The notes beneath the pieces were generated by a model. The model saw only the letters and a program-made list of their open reading frames with translations. It did no database searches and was not told the origin of the DNA. Positions 16,735-24,657 of a stretch of DNA of 64,000 bases are shown one piece after another (the stretch's first letter is position 1; each line of letters starts with the position of its first letter). The DNA is from Rhizobium sullae. GTDB lineage: Bacteria > Pseudomonadota > Alphaproteobacteria > Rhizobiales > Rhizobiaceae. The stretch spans positions 1,178,001-1,242,000 of the forward strand of contig NZ_CP104144.1 of NCBI RefSeq assembly GCF_025200715.1, read 5' to 3'. A program made the translations under genes and the position numbers.

Positions 16735-17324
16735 GCCGGGCCAGGGCCGGCAGGCCGTTCTCCCTGCCAGGTCTGCGCAAGTGGCCGGATCGGCAATGCC
16801 AGCAGGTCGATTGCTCGTGAAGCAATGTGGTCCACGACATCAGCGACCGTTTCCGGCTTCTGATAGAAGGCCGGGACCGGCGGCATGATGATGCCGCCGC
16901 ACTCGGTGACGGTAACCATGTTACGCAGATGGCCAAGGTGAAGCGGTGTCTCGCGAGCCAACAGGACCAGTCTCCGCCGCTCCTTGAGCTGCACGTCGGC
17001 TGCGCGCACGATCAGGTTGTCGGAGAAACCTGCGGCGATCCCCGCCAGTGTCCGCATCGAGCATGGCGCGACGACCATGCCATGAACGGGAAACGAGCCG
17101 CTGGCGATGGCTGCTCCGATGTCGGCGGCATCATGGGCTTTGCGCACCTTGAGCAGAAGCTTGCCATAGGCATCCGCGCTGATCTCATGGGCAAGCGTGC
17201 GCCGTCCCGCTTCCGAAACCACGAGATGAACGTCGATGCCGTGTGCAATAAGCTTGTCCGCAATTGCGACACCGAAGATCGCGCCCGAAGCGCCGGTGAT
17301 CGACAACACCACGCGAGGTGCCAT
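16695..17324 (-). CDS. ubiX: UbiX-type flavin prenyltransferase
   Basis: 209 residues. UbiX prenylates FMN to make the prFMN cofactor required by UbiD decarboxylases. Flavoprotein motifs VVLSITGASGAIFGV at the N-terminus, VVAPCSMRTLAGIAAG with the SMRTLAxIAxG core, and LLARETPLHLGHLRNM are clear. The ATG at 17324 gives the family N-terminus and follows the ubiD stop by 7 nt; a GTG at 17342 would overlap ubiD. The tail beyond residue 190 is Pro/Gly-rich and runs 40 bp into the nnrU 3' end, longer than usual for the family. Confidence 0.93.
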   Translation of the reverse strand: MAPRVVLSITGASGAIFGVAIADKLIAHGIDVHLVVSEAGRRTLAHEISADAYGKLLLKVRKAHDAADIGAAIASGSFPVHGMVVAPCSMRTLAGIAAGFSDNLIVRAADVQLKERRRLVLLARETPLHLGHLRNMVTVTECGGIIMPPVPAFYQKPETVADVVDHIASRAIDLLALPIRPLAQTWQGERPAGPGPAQPSRESGSVPNR

Positions 17325-17331
17325 CAGAGGG

Positions 17332-18846
17332 TCATAAATCACGTTTCACCCTTTCCCAAATGGCACCGGCGCGGGCCGAAACCTCGGGCGGCATCGACAA
17401 GACACGCCCCCAGTCGCGCTCCGTCTCCGAGCCGATCTTGTTGGTCGCATCGCAGCCCATCTTGGCGCCCAAGCCAGGTCTCGGCGAAGCAAAGTCAAGA
17501 TAGTCGATCGGCGTGTTTTCGATGACGGTGAGGTCGCGGCTGGCGTCGAACCGCGTCGACAGGGCCCAGATGACGTCGGCCCAATTGCGGACGTTGATGT
17601 CGGGATCGACCACGATGATTAGCTTCGTGTAGTTGAACTGCGGCAGCATCGACCAGAGACCCATCATAATCCTCTTGGCCTGGCCCGGGTAACGCTTGTC
17701 GATCGAAACCACGATCGCGCGATAGGAGCAGGCCTCCGGCGGCAGCCACAAATCGCATATTTCCGGAAACTGCCGCTTGACTATCGGCACGAAGAGATCC
17801 GTCATCGCCTCTCCCAATCGCGACGGTTCATCGGGCGGGCGGCCGGTGAATGTAGAGAGATAGAAGGGATTTTTTCGACTTGTCATGGCCGAGACGGTCA
17901 TGACCGGGAATGGCTCGACGCTGTTGTAATAGCCTGTATGGTCGCCGTAGGGTCCCTCGGGCGCGCACTCCGTGGCTGACACCGTACCTTCCAGGATAAT
18001 CTCCGCATTGGTCGGAATTGGCATCGGAACCGTCAATGCGGAGCTCACCTCTGTCCTCGCCGATCGCAGGAGGCCGGCAAAGTTGATCTCGCTGAAGCCT
18101 TCCGGAAGGGGCATGACCGCCGAGAGAATGCTGATGGGGTCTGCGCCTATCGCGATTGTGACGGGCATGTCCAATCCTTTGCGCAGCCAGGCCCGATGAT
18201 GTTTTGCTCCGCCGCGATGATCCAGCCAACGCATAATGAGTGAGCGTTGGTCACGCACCTGCATCCGGTATATCCCGACATTGATATCGGACGGATCGTC
18301 CGGAGAGCGCGTGATCACCATCGGCCAGGTGACGAGTGGCGCCGGCTCGCCCGGCCAGCACCATTGGATCGGAAGCAGCGAAAGGTCCACGTCCTCTCCT
18401 GTGCGCATCACCGCCTGCGCCGGCGACCTTGCCCGGCGCTTGGGTCGCATTGACATCGCCGCCCGCACAAGCGGCAACTTGTCCCAAGCCTCCCGGATGG
18501 TCTTCGGCGGGGTTGGCCGATGCAGCTCGCCCAGCATGGCCGCAAGGTTTGCCAGGCCTCCGGTCGGCAAGCCGAAGCCGAGTTCAATCCTTTCCCGGGT
18601 ACCAAAGAGATTGACGAGAACAGGAATGTGCTTGGTCCTGCCGGACGCATCGACCGGCGTCTCGAAAAGAAGGGCCGGACCGTCTTCTTCCATGGACCTT
18701 CGGTGGATCTCTGCCATCTCGTGGACGAGTGAGACCGGCTCGCTGATACGGTGAAGCAGGTTGCGCCGTTCCAGGTCGAGCGCAAAGCTTTGGAGGTCTG
18801 GAAATGTGGCAACGGGAGCGGCGTGATTATTCATCCGCATGCCCAT
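17332..18846 (-). CDS. ubiD: UbiD-family 4-hydroxybenzoate decarboxylase
   Basis: 504 residues, the length of E. coli UbiD. UbiD uses prenylated FMN to decarboxylate 3-polyprenyl-4-hydroxybenzoate in ubiquinone synthesis. Motifs include NVGIYRMQVRDQRSLIMRW, the catalytic ECAPEGPYGDHTGYYN region (with the conserved E-x-R/P...D/E pattern) and PVMTVSAMTSRKNPFY. Three in-frame ATGs lie within 12 nt at the start (18846, 18840, 18834) and none has a strong ribosome site. It is paired with ubiX and divergent from ubiTUV. A decarboxylase for another aromatic acid is possible, but the neighbours favour quinone synthesis. Confidence 0.88.
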   Translation of the reverse strand: MGMRMNNHAAPVATFPDLQSFALDLERRNLLHRISEPVSLVHEMAEIHRRSMEEDGPALLFETPVDASGRTKHIPVLVNLFGTRERIELGFGLPTGGLANLAAMLGELHRPTPPKTIREAWDKLPLVRAAMSMRPKRRARSPAQAVMRTGEDVDLSLLPIQWCWPGEPAPLVTWPMVITRSPDDPSDINVGIYRMQVRDQRSLIMRWLDHRGGAKHHRAWLRKGLDMPVTIAIGADPISILSAVMPLPEGFSEINFAGLLRSARTEVSSALTVPMPIPTNAEIILEGTVSATECAPEGPYGDHTGYYNSVEPFPVMTVSAMTSRKNPFYLSTFTGRPPDEPSRLGEAMTDLFVPIVKRQFPEICDLWLPPEACSYRAIVVSIDKRYPGQAKRIMMGLWSMLPQFNYTKLIIVVDPDINVRNWADVIWALSTRFDASRDLTVIENTPIDYLDFASPRPGLGAKMGCDATNKIGSETERDWGRVLSMPPEVSARAGAIWERVKRDL

Positions 18847-18869
18847 CGGTAAAAAAATCCGGCCTGTCT

Positions 18870-18883
18870 TTGAGATGGCGCAA
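18870..18883. promoter_or_regulatory. NnrR/FNR-like box between ubiD and ubiT
   Basis: TTGAG-ATGG-CGCAA, identical half-sites to the nnrU box. Centre 18876.5 predicts a rightward start near 18918, 19 nt before the ubiT ATG; a leftward class II start would fall at the ubiD start codons. Confidence 0.65.
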
Positions 18884-18936
18884 ATACCGGCCGATCAGCC
18901 GGCGCTAAACCGGTTCCCGCTACCAATGAGGCGCGC

Positions 18937-19443
18937 ATGTTATTCCGACCACGGCTGATGGCTTCCTTGCACGCGGTTCCGTTACCGCTTGCTCAAGGCG
19001 TCTCGGCTTTCCTGTTTAGACAGATCCTCGAACGGCATTCAGGACTCTTTGACCGGCTGGGAGCTTTCAAGGAAAAGCGATTTGCGTTTGTTCCGACGGA
19101 TTTGCCCTTTTCCTTTCTGGTCGATCCGTCCTGCAAGACGACAAAGGCGGTCCGAAAGAGCCACCCGATTACGGCAGACGCGACGGTCGAAGGTCCCCTA
19201 GCGCTCTTGCTGGCGCTGGCGGAGGGGCGCGTTGATGGCGACGCCCTGTTCTTTTCGCGCCGCCTGGCGGTAACCGGCGATATGGAAAGCGTCATTGCTC
19301 TTCGAAACGCTCTCGACGACTGCGATATCGACATTGCCGAAATCATCGCCAACGCCGCCGGCCCTCTGCACCCGATGCTGAGGTCATTGATGGTTTCGAT
19401 CCGCAAACAGGCCCTAACGTCGGAGGGGCTCTCATGGAACTGA
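18937..19443 (+). CDS. ubiT: UbiT, SCP2-domain factor of O2-independent ubiquinone synthesis
   Basis: 168 residues, one SCP2 lipid-binding domain: RFAFVPTDLPFSFLVDP, then VEGPLALLLALAEGRVDGDAL and FFSRRLAVTGDMESVIALRN, the conserved core. UbiT binds lipid intermediates for the anaerobic ubiquinone pathway with UbiU and UbiV. GAGG lies 5 nt before the ATG at 18937; a second in-frame ATG lies 21 nt on. Overlaps ubiU by 10 nt. Confidence 0.9.
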   Translation: MLFRPRLMASLHAVPLPLAQGVSAFLFRQILERHSGLFDRLGAFKEKRFAFVPTDLPFSFLVDPSCKTTKAVRKSHPITADATVEGPLALLLALAEGRVDGDALFFSRRLAVTGDMESVIALRNALDDCDIDIAEIIANAAGPLHPMLRSLMVSIRKQALTSEGLSWN

Positions 19444-20411
19444 TTTGTCCCGCAGGGACTCCGGCAGCCTTCAAGGAGGCCGTCGACGAAGGCGCCGACG
19501 CCGTTTATTGCGGCTTTCGCGACGAAACCAATGCCCGCAATTTCCCCGGGTTGAATTTCACGCGGGAGGAGCTTGCCGCGTCAATCGAATATGCCCGGGC
19601 CAAAGGTGTCCGAACCTTCGTGGCGCTTAACACGTTCATGACGGCGGGCTGCGAGAGGCTCTGGTATTCAGCCGCCGATGACGCTGTGGCGATCGGGGCG
19701 GATGCGCTCATCCTGGCTGACTTCGGCCTGATGGCCTATGTCGCGGAACGCCATCCCCAACAGCGCCTGCATGTTTCCGTGCAGGCTTCTGCGTCAAACC
19801 CTGATGCGATCGCCTTTCTCGTAGATATGTTCAGCGCAGCACGCGTCGTTCTACCGCGCACGTTGACAATTCCCGATATCGCCCGGCTTGCCCGCAAGAT
19901 CAAATGCGAACTGGAGGTCTTCGTCTTTGGCGGCCTGTGCGTCATGGCAGAAGGACGTTGTTCCCTGTCCTCTTATGCCACGGGAAGGTCGCCGAACATG
20001 CAAGGCGTCTGCTCCCCTGCCAGCCATGTGCGCTACCGCCAGGGGCCGGACGGCCTCGTCTCCGAGCTTGGCAATTTCACCATCAATCGCTTCGGGCCTA
20101 ATGAGGCTGCGGGATATCCCACCTTATGCAAGGGCCGTTTCGACATCGCCGACAGCCAAGGCTACGCGTTCGAGGATCCGACGTCGCTCGACGTCATGGA
20201 TGAGATCGATTCGCTGAGGGCAGCAGGCGTTTGCGCGCTTAAAATCGAAGGGCGCCAGCGCGGCAAAGCCTATGTCGGCGAAGTCGTATCGACGCTTCGC
20301 GCCGCTGTCGATGCGGCCCCGGCCGAACGGTCTCGCCTGCTTGCCCGCCTGCGGACATTAAGCGAGGGGCAGAAAACAACGCATGGCGCCTATGAGAAAC
20401 GGTGGAGATAA
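19434..20411 (+). CDS. ubiU: UbiU, U32-family Fe-S protein for anaerobic ubiquinone hydroxylation
   Basis: 325 residues. UbiU pairs with UbiV, each with a 4Fe-4S cluster, to hydroxylate ubiquinone precursors without O2 (prephenate is the reported oxygen donor). The four cluster cysteines are at 169, 176, 193 and 232 (GLCVMAEGRC, QGVCSP, TLCKGRF), the same positions as in E. coli UbiU. The N-terminus MELICPAGTPAAFKEAVDEG is the family start. GGAGGGG lies 6 nt before the ATG inside ubiT, showing translational coupling. Confidence 0.96.
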   Translation: MELICPAGTPAAFKEAVDEGADAVYCGFRDETNARNFPGLNFTREELAASIEYARAKGVRTFVALNTFMTAGCERLWYSAADDAVAIGADALILADFGLMAYVAERHPQQRLHVSVQASASNPDAIAFLVDMFSAARVVLPRTLTIPDIARLARKIKCELEVFVFGGLCVMAEGRCSLSSYATGRSPNMQGVCSPASHVRYRQGPDGLVSELGNFTINRFGPNEAAGYPTLCKGRFDIADSQGYAFEDPTSLDVMDEIDSLRAAGVCALKIEGRQRGKAYVGEVVSTLRAAVDAAPAERSRLLARLRTLSEGQKTTHGAYEKRWR

Positions 20412-20415
20412 CGAC

Positions 20416-21351
20416 GTGATCGATCATTCGACGACGCTTGTCCTCGGTCCCGTCTATTATCTCTGGGACGCCGATCGCTGGCGCGATTTCTATTTCCGCA
20501 TCGCCGACGAAGCGCCGGTCGACACGGTCATCATCGGCGAAACGGTTTGCTCGAAACGGCTGCACATCACCGAACCGGCTTTTGCGGATGTCGTCGATCG
20601 GCTGGAAGCGGCGGGCAAGTCCGTCAGGCTTTCAACGCTTGCTCTCATTACGCTTGATCGCGAAAGCCAATATCAGCGCGATCTTATCCGTGACGGTGGC
20701 CACGTCATCGAAGCCAACGACCTGTCGGCCCTCAATTTGCTCAAGGGCCGCAACCACGCCGTCGGGCCTCTGGTGAACGTCTATAACGGCCCGGCGGCGC
20801 GATTCCTTGCAAAAAGCGGAGCATCGACAATATGCCTGCCGCCGGAGTTGCCGGCGGTGTCCGTCAAGGCGATCACGACGGATTGCCCGGAACTCGCCTT
20901 CGAGCTTTTCGCATTCGGCCGCCTGCCGCTTGCCGTGTCGGCGCGCTGCGCGCATGCAAGGGCGAAAGGCAGGATCAAAGACAATTGTCAGTTCGTCTGT
21001 GGCGAGGAACCTGACGGTCTGACCGTAAAGACGATGTCGAACCAGCCGTTTCTTGCGCTGAATGGCGTTCAAACCGTTTCCTATACGTGCCAGGCGCTGC
21101 TGCAGACGGACGCGGATATCAAAGCACTCGGCGTGTCGGCGCTCCGGCTGTCGCCGCAGGTCTGCGATATGGTCGAGGTCGCCGGGATCTTTCTCGATCT
21201 GACGAAAGACAAGATCGATCCTGACGAGGCGGCGCTTCGCCTGCGAACGGCCTATCCGGCCGTACCGTTGTCGAATGGCTTTCACCATGGTCACGCCGGC
21301 GCCGAATGGGTCGCCCGCAGCCGCAACGCCACGATGGGAGGCCCCCAATGA
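20416..21351 (+). CDS. ubiV: UbiV, partner Fe-S protein of UbiU
   Basis: 311 residues from the chosen start. Cluster cysteines are visible at 45 (GETVCSKR), 178 (VSARCAHARAKG), 191 and 195 (DNCQFVC), the UbiV pattern C-x(n)-C-x12-C-x3-C. The GTG at 20416 is preferred because GGTGGAG lies 8 nt upstream and it avoids overlap with ubiU; two ATGs at 20383 and 20392 would give overlapping starts. Its TGA overlaps the next ATG (ATGA), so a fourth gene is coupled to the set. Confidence 0.95.
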   Translation: MIDHSTTLVLGPVYYLWDADRWRDFYFRIADEAPVDTVIIGETVCSKRLHITEPAFADVVDRLEAAGKSVRLSTLALITLDRESQYQRDLIRDGGHVIEANDLSALNLLKGRNHAVGPLVNVYNGPAARFLAKSGASTICLPPELPAVSVKAITTDCPELAFELFAFGRLPLAVSARCAHARAKGRIKDNCQFVCGEEPDGLTVKTMSNQPFLALNGVQTVSYTCQALLQTDADIKALGVSALRLSPQVCDMVEVAGIFLDLTKDKIDPDEAALRLRTAYPAVPLSNGFHHGHAGAEWVARSRNATMGGPQ

Positions 21352-21734
21352 GTGATTCCAATTCCGTTCTGGCCGCAGCCAACGTCCAAGCTGTCATGCA
21401 CCAGGTCCGTGCGATTATTCGCACCAGCGCTCTGGATTGCAAGTGCCGTGATGTGGTCGATGACGCGCTTGAGGATCTCGAGCGCCGGGAGACGGCAGTC
21501 GCCACCGAGGAACTGCTGAAAGCTGCCGTCGGGCAAAGGGACAAGATCATAAAGCTCACAGAGTTGTTGCGCGACCTCGGTGATGTGTCGACCGGCTCCG
21601 ATGGTGGGGTCATCGATGAGGCCGCGCTGCTGTTTGAAGATCTGGCCATGCAGGCGCAGATGGGATCGCAATTCCTGCACGCGATCGCACGCAGCAGCGA
21701 TATCCCGGGCCGCAAACCCGAGCAACCGGGATGA
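21348..21734 (+). CDS. Hypothetical protein coupled to ubiV
   Basis: 128 residues, mostly helical in appearance and acidic, with no signal peptide or membrane segment. Notable are DCKCRDVVDDALEDLERRE near residue 32 and a stretch LKAAVGQRDKIIKLTELLRD that could form a coiled coil. I do not recognise the family. The ATGA overlap with ubiV argues for a real gene and a role linked to the quinone operon or to low-O2 adaptation. Confidence 0.6.
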   Translation: MSDSNSVLAAANVQAVMHQVRAIIRTSALDCKCRDVVDDALEDLERRETAVATEELLKAAVGQRDKIIKLTELLRDLGDVSTGSDGGVIDEAALLFEDLAMQAQMGSQFLHAIARSSDIPGRKPEQPG

Positions 21735-22057
21735 TCCGGGACGTCTGCACTGGAGCAAAGACCGACCCGCTTCGGCTTGTAGCGTTGAGGGCGCGCAATG
21801 AAATAGGGACTTCATTAATGGCCTGCGACCTTACGGCACATCGCCGTGACACTGTGATCGCGATGGCGGCGTCCGGTATGGCGCTGTCAGGCGAGGCGAT
21901 GTGCTTCATCGATGCTTTTGAAGACTGCAGTGTTCCCTCGGCATCGGCCTTTCGCCGACATGATCGGTCTCTGCTGCTGCACCTTTGCCGCCGCCTCAAC
22001 ACTTGTGTTGTCCACATTTTGACGCAGATCAAGATGATCCGCCCGAAATCGCCCTAA
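21731..22057 (+). CDS. Doubtful small ORF after the ubiV-coupled gene
   Basis: 108 codons starting with an ATGA overlap to the preceding gene, which is the only support. The translation has no domain I recognise, and an FNR-type box for the next gene lies inside its 3' part (22019-22032), which argues that the region is partly promoter DNA. Confidence 0.25.
   Translation: MIRDVCTGAKTDPLRLVALRARNEIGTSLMACDLTAHRRDTVIAMAASGMALSGEAMCFIDAFEDCSVPSASAFRRHDRSLLLHLCRRLNTCVVHILTQIKMIRPKSP
22019..22032. promoter_or_regulatory. FNR/FixK-like box before the DksA-type gene
   Basis: TTGAC-GCAG-ATCAA. Centre 22025.5 predicts a start near 22067, 26 nt before the ATG at 22093. Confidence 0.65.
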
Positions 22058-22092
22058 CTATGGTGGGCAGAGGAAGAACCCGGAGAACCAGG

Positions 22093-22410
22093 ATGCAAAA
22101 AGAGAAATTTGAAAAGATTCTGCGGGGTCGATTGCAAGATCTGAACCGACGCCTGCACCTCGTTGATAGCGATCTGGGGCGGCGAAAGGATGCCGACGAT
22201 GAGGACCGTGCCGTCGAGCTCGAAAACAACGACGTGCTCGAGGGCTTTGGACGTGCGGGCCAGGAAGAGGTGCGCGCCATCCACGCCGCCCTGCAGCGTC
22301 TGGAAAGCGGAACCTTCGGCATCTGCGTAGAATGTGGCGCGCCGATTTCGGAAGCGCGTCTTGAAGCTGTTCCGTTCGCCGTCAAATGCCAATCGTGCCT
22401 CAGCGAGTAA
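22093..22410 (+). CDS. DksA/TraR-type zinc-finger protein
   Basis: 105 residues, shorter than DksA (about 150) and near the TraR-like or short DksA class. A helical N-terminal half carries a DADDEDRAVELENNDVLEGF segment, and the C-terminal zinc finger is GICVECGAPI...CQSCL (CxxC-x17-CxxC). Such proteins bind the RNA polymerase secondary channel and modulate promoters, often with ppGpp. GGAG lies 8 nt before the ATG, with an FNR-type box upstream, so it may adjust transcription at low O2. Confidence 0.85.
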   Translation: MQKEKFEKILRGRLQDLNRRLHLVDSDLGRRKDADDEDRAVELENNDVLEGFGRAGQEEVRAIHAALQRLESGTFGICVECGAPISEARLEAVPFAVKCQSCLSE

Positions 22411-22492
22411 GCCGCACGACGATATTCAAGGAAGGCACGTGCCGGCGGTCGTCAGTGGATGTTACGCACTGCAACAAGGGGAGTAGCAGGTC

Positions 22493-22900
22493 ATGGAGTA
22501 TGGCATCGTAGCAGCCAGGTTGGACGCGGACGAGAAGTCGGGATGCATCATATTGCAAGTTGGTCTACAATGCCGGACCGTCCTGGTGACGCGCCGCGCC
22601 ATACTGAACGTCGCCTCCCCGCCGCGCTCGAGCGAGGCGCATTTCCTGGAGCACGTCAGGACGTTTTGCGAGATTGCCGTCAATCGTATGCAGACGCCGA
22701 TTGTCAATCAGGACATCGTTATTACGGCAGACGACGTGCGGGGCTGGCGCCGGCATTGGCCGTCATCTCCAGCGAAGCTTTCCCCTCGCTCGAATGAAAC
22801 CCGCAACAGCGGGTGTCACATTGGCAAGCAGCCACATCATCTGCGGCTGGTCTCAGCCAAGTCCCCGGAGGAAAAAAGCTATACCGTGGAAGGAAGCTGA
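22493..22900 (+). CDS. Small protein, DUF1488-like family, copy A
   Basis: 135 residues. The first 85 resemble two other small proteins in this window (22926 and 52893): IILQVGLQCRTVLVTRRAIL, the NVASPPRSSE turn, a helix, then the end motif DIVITADDVRGWRR. The family appears to be DUF1488-like; its function is unknown. The last 45 residues have no counterpart in the other two copies and may be an extension or read-on. GGGGAG lies upstream of the start. Convergent with copy B, whose stop is 25 nt away. Confidence 0.6.
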   Translation: MEYGIVAARLDADEKSGCIILQVGLQCRTVLVTRRAILNVASPPRSSEAHFLEHVRTFCEIAVNRMQTPIVNQDIVITADDVRGWRRHWPSSPAKLSPRSNETRNSGCHIGKQPHHLRLVSAKSPEEKSYTVEGS

Positions 22901-22925
22901 GCGGTTGGACGGCCGACGGGGAAGG

Positions 22926-23213
22926 TCAGTGCCGGTGGCCGGGATCTGATTTCCACTTGGAGACATCGCCGGCAGAGATATGGATACGGCCGTCAGACGC
23001 AATGTCCTTGACGCAGTGCTTCGCGCGCACGATGTCGCAGAAGAGCTCGATATTTTCCTGCAGCCGCGTCTCGTCAGCACGCGGCGGAGAGGCGACGTCG
23101 AGGAGCGCCTGTTTGTCGACAACGGCAATCTGATTGCATCCGGCTTCCTCAAGGATGATCATGGCATTTTCGCCGGAAGATCGCAGGAAGGCTGTAACGA
23201 ACTTCAAAGACAT
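22926..23213 (-). CDS. Small protein, DUF1488-like family, copy B
   Basis: 95 residues, related to the genes at 22493 and 52893: AMIILEEAGCNQIAVVDKQAL, DVASPPRADE, then GRIHISAGDVSKW. No signal peptide or membrane span. An FNR-type box (23315-23328) lies upstream, giving a predicted leader near 67 nt, so it is probably induced at low O2. Function unknown. Confidence 0.68.
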   Translation of the reverse strand: MSLKFVTAFLRSSGENAMIILEEAGCNQIAVVDKQALLDVASPPRADETRLQENIELFCDIVRAKHCVKDIASDGRIHISAGDVSKWKSDPGHRH

Positions 23214-23314
23214 CGCGATACCTCATCGCTCGATGAACAAGCGCCCAGGGGGCGTCTCATGACGCATAGAATATGCCGCACGGACAAATATCGCCGCAAC
23301 GCGAAGCGATGTCT

Positions 23315-23328
23315 TTGAGGAAGATCAA
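23315..23328. promoter_or_regulatory. FNR/FixK-like box before copy B
   Basis: TTGAG-GAAG-ATCAA, 102 bp before the leftward gene at 23213. Correct spacing, near-symmetric half-sites. Confidence 0.5.
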
Positions 23329-23360
23329 AATCGCTAGATGTTTCGATGTTTGTTGGCGGG

Positions 23361-23579
23361 TTATTCCGATTCCATCATCAATGCCGTGCTGAGGTATCCG
23401 AGTGCGATCGTATCGCCAAACGCGAAAATGAAGACGCCCTGGGCCACGTAACTTTCCAACGGGCCGAGCGAAGCTGCTGAATCCGAAAATCCTGTTGTCC
23501 AAAGAATTGAACCCGCTACGCTCCCGATGAGGAAGCCGATGGCCATTCTGACGATGATAAACCGGACGAGCTGGGGCAT
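23361..23579 (-). CDS. Small two-span membrane protein
   Basis: 72 residues with two hydrophobic segments, about residues 7-28 (FIIVRMAIGFLIGSVAGSI) and 45-66. Family not recognised. An FNR-type palindrome lies 75-88 bp upstream, shared with the divergent LysE-type gene. Possibly an anaerobically induced envelope protein (inference). Confidence 0.6.
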   Translation of the reverse strand: MPQLVRFIIVRMAIGFLIGSVAGSILWTTGFSDSAASLGPLESYVAQGVFIFAFGDTIALGYLSTALMMESE

Positions 23580-23653
23580 GGCGCAAAAAATCCTTAACGC
23601 CTCATAGGGAAACAGCGAAACGCCTGAAAAAGTTCCAGAAGCAGAGCAAGCTC

Positions 23654-23667
23654 TTGACCTTCGTCAA
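23654..23667. promoter_or_regulatory. Perfect FixK/FNR palindrome, divergent
   Basis: TTGAC-CTTC-GTCAA, perfect half-sites. Centre 23660.5 predicts a rightward start near 23702 (20-nt leader to the LysE-type gene) and a leftward one near 23619 (40-nt leader to the small membrane protein). Confidence 0.7.
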
Positions 23668-23721
23668 AGCGGTCCCTCCCCTTTCCGATCAAATAGTCCC
23701 GATCAGATTGACGGGGAAAGC

Positions 23722-24285
23722 ATGACCCAATTTTCGATTGCTGCCAGTGCCTTTGCTCTTATTGCAATGCCGGGTCCGACCAATACGCTTCTTGCGCTCG
23801 CTGCCCACCGACGAGGAGTATGGCAACTTGCAATTCTCGCAACAACTGTCGTTGCTGCTTACCTGTTGGTGGTGGTTTTGCTTACCGTCCTTACCGGAGG
23901 GTTGCTGCATTCCCATCCACAGGTCGCCGCCGCCCTCAAGCTGGTCTCTGCTGCCTGGGTTTTATATCTTGCCTTCCGGTTGTGGTCCGCGGCCGGTCCA
24001 CTATCGGCCGCGGACCTCTCGGTGCGTCATGTCCTGATAACGACGTTGCTCAATCCGAAGGCAATCATCATCGGGTTGGCCATGGTCCCTGTGGCCGGCG
24101 TTTCGACGCAAATCCCACATCTCCTGACCATCGCCTTTGCTGTCGCTGCAGCCTCGATGCTTTGGCTCGCAATCGGCAAGCTTGTGATTGGGGAGCAAGA
24201 AAGGTTGCCGACGGCCATGCGCCGGGGCAGTTGCGCTATGCTCATGCTGTTTTCAGCCAGTTTGACCGCCAGCCTTTTTACCTGA
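23722..24285 (+). CDS. LysE/RhtB-family exporter
   Basis: 187 residues, about five or six spans, slightly shorter than the usual 200-210. The N-terminal ALIAMPGPTNTLLALAAHRRG carries the family PGP motif, and TLLNPKAIIIGLAM the second conserved NPK site. This family exports amino acids and related small molecules; the substrate cannot be told. A FixK/FNR palindrome 54-67 bp upstream suggests anaerobic induction, unusual for the family. Confidence 0.85.
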   Translation: MTQFSIAASAFALIAMPGPTNTLLALAAHRRGVWQLAILATTVVAAYLLVVVLLTVLTGGLLHSHPQVAAALKLVSAAWVLYLAFRLWSAAGPLSAADLSVRHVLITTLLNPKAIIIGLAMVPVAGVSTQIPHLLTIAFAVAAASMLWLAIGKLVIGEQERLPTAMRRGSCAMLMLFSASLTASLFT

Positions 24286-24322
24286 CGATGTTTGGTTGGC
24301 GCCGAGCTATTCGAGCGCGTTG

Positions 24323-24336
24323 TTGAGATATCTCAA
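24323..24336. promoter_or_regulatory. Perfect FNR-class palindrome before tatA
   Basis: TTGAG-ATAT-CTCAA, a fully symmetric 14-mer. Centre 24329.5 predicts a start near 24371, a 68-nt leader to the tatA ATG. Confidence 0.65.
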
Positions 24337-24438
24337 ACAGTCTGCCTCCTGAACGGCATATATTTACGCAAAGGCCTTGAGGCCAGTGAGGCAATCTCGC
24401 CGCGAACGGCGCAATTGCCTGAAGTAAGGAGTATTGTA

Positions 24439-24630
24439 ATGGGTTCGTTCAGTGCATGGCATTGGCTGATTGTAATGGCAATCGTTCTGCTGCTCTTCGG
24501 CCGCGGTAAGATCCCGACGTTGATGGGTGACGTCGCAAAGGGCATCAAGGCCTTCAAGAAGGGGATCGCAGACGAGGACAAAGTCTCTCCCGCGCCCGAG
24601 GAAATAGCCCACGGCCAGATAGAGCAATGA
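24439..24630 (+). CDS. tatA: TatA/TatE-like twin-arginine translocase subunit
   Basis: 63 residues: N-terminal membrane helix ([21 protein letters not shown]), the conserved FGRGKIP hinge, amphipathic helix [15 protein letters not shown] with the F-K-K pattern, and an acidic tail. TatA oligomers form the Tat pore. AAGGAG lies 7 nt before the ATG. No tatB or tatC is nearby, so this is probably an extra TatA supporting export of the many Tat substrates in the window (NirK, NosZ, NosX). Confidence 0.9.
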   Translation: MGSFSAWHWLIVMAIVLLLFGRGKIPTLMGDVAKGIKAFKKGIADEDKVSPAPEEIAHGQIEQ

Positions 24631-24657
24631 TCGGCAATCGCTGACGAACTGCCGCTT

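Noticed and set aside
22434..22443. GGCACGTGCC palindrome after the DksA-type gene
   Set aside because: Too short and common in GC-rich DNA; no link to a gene start.
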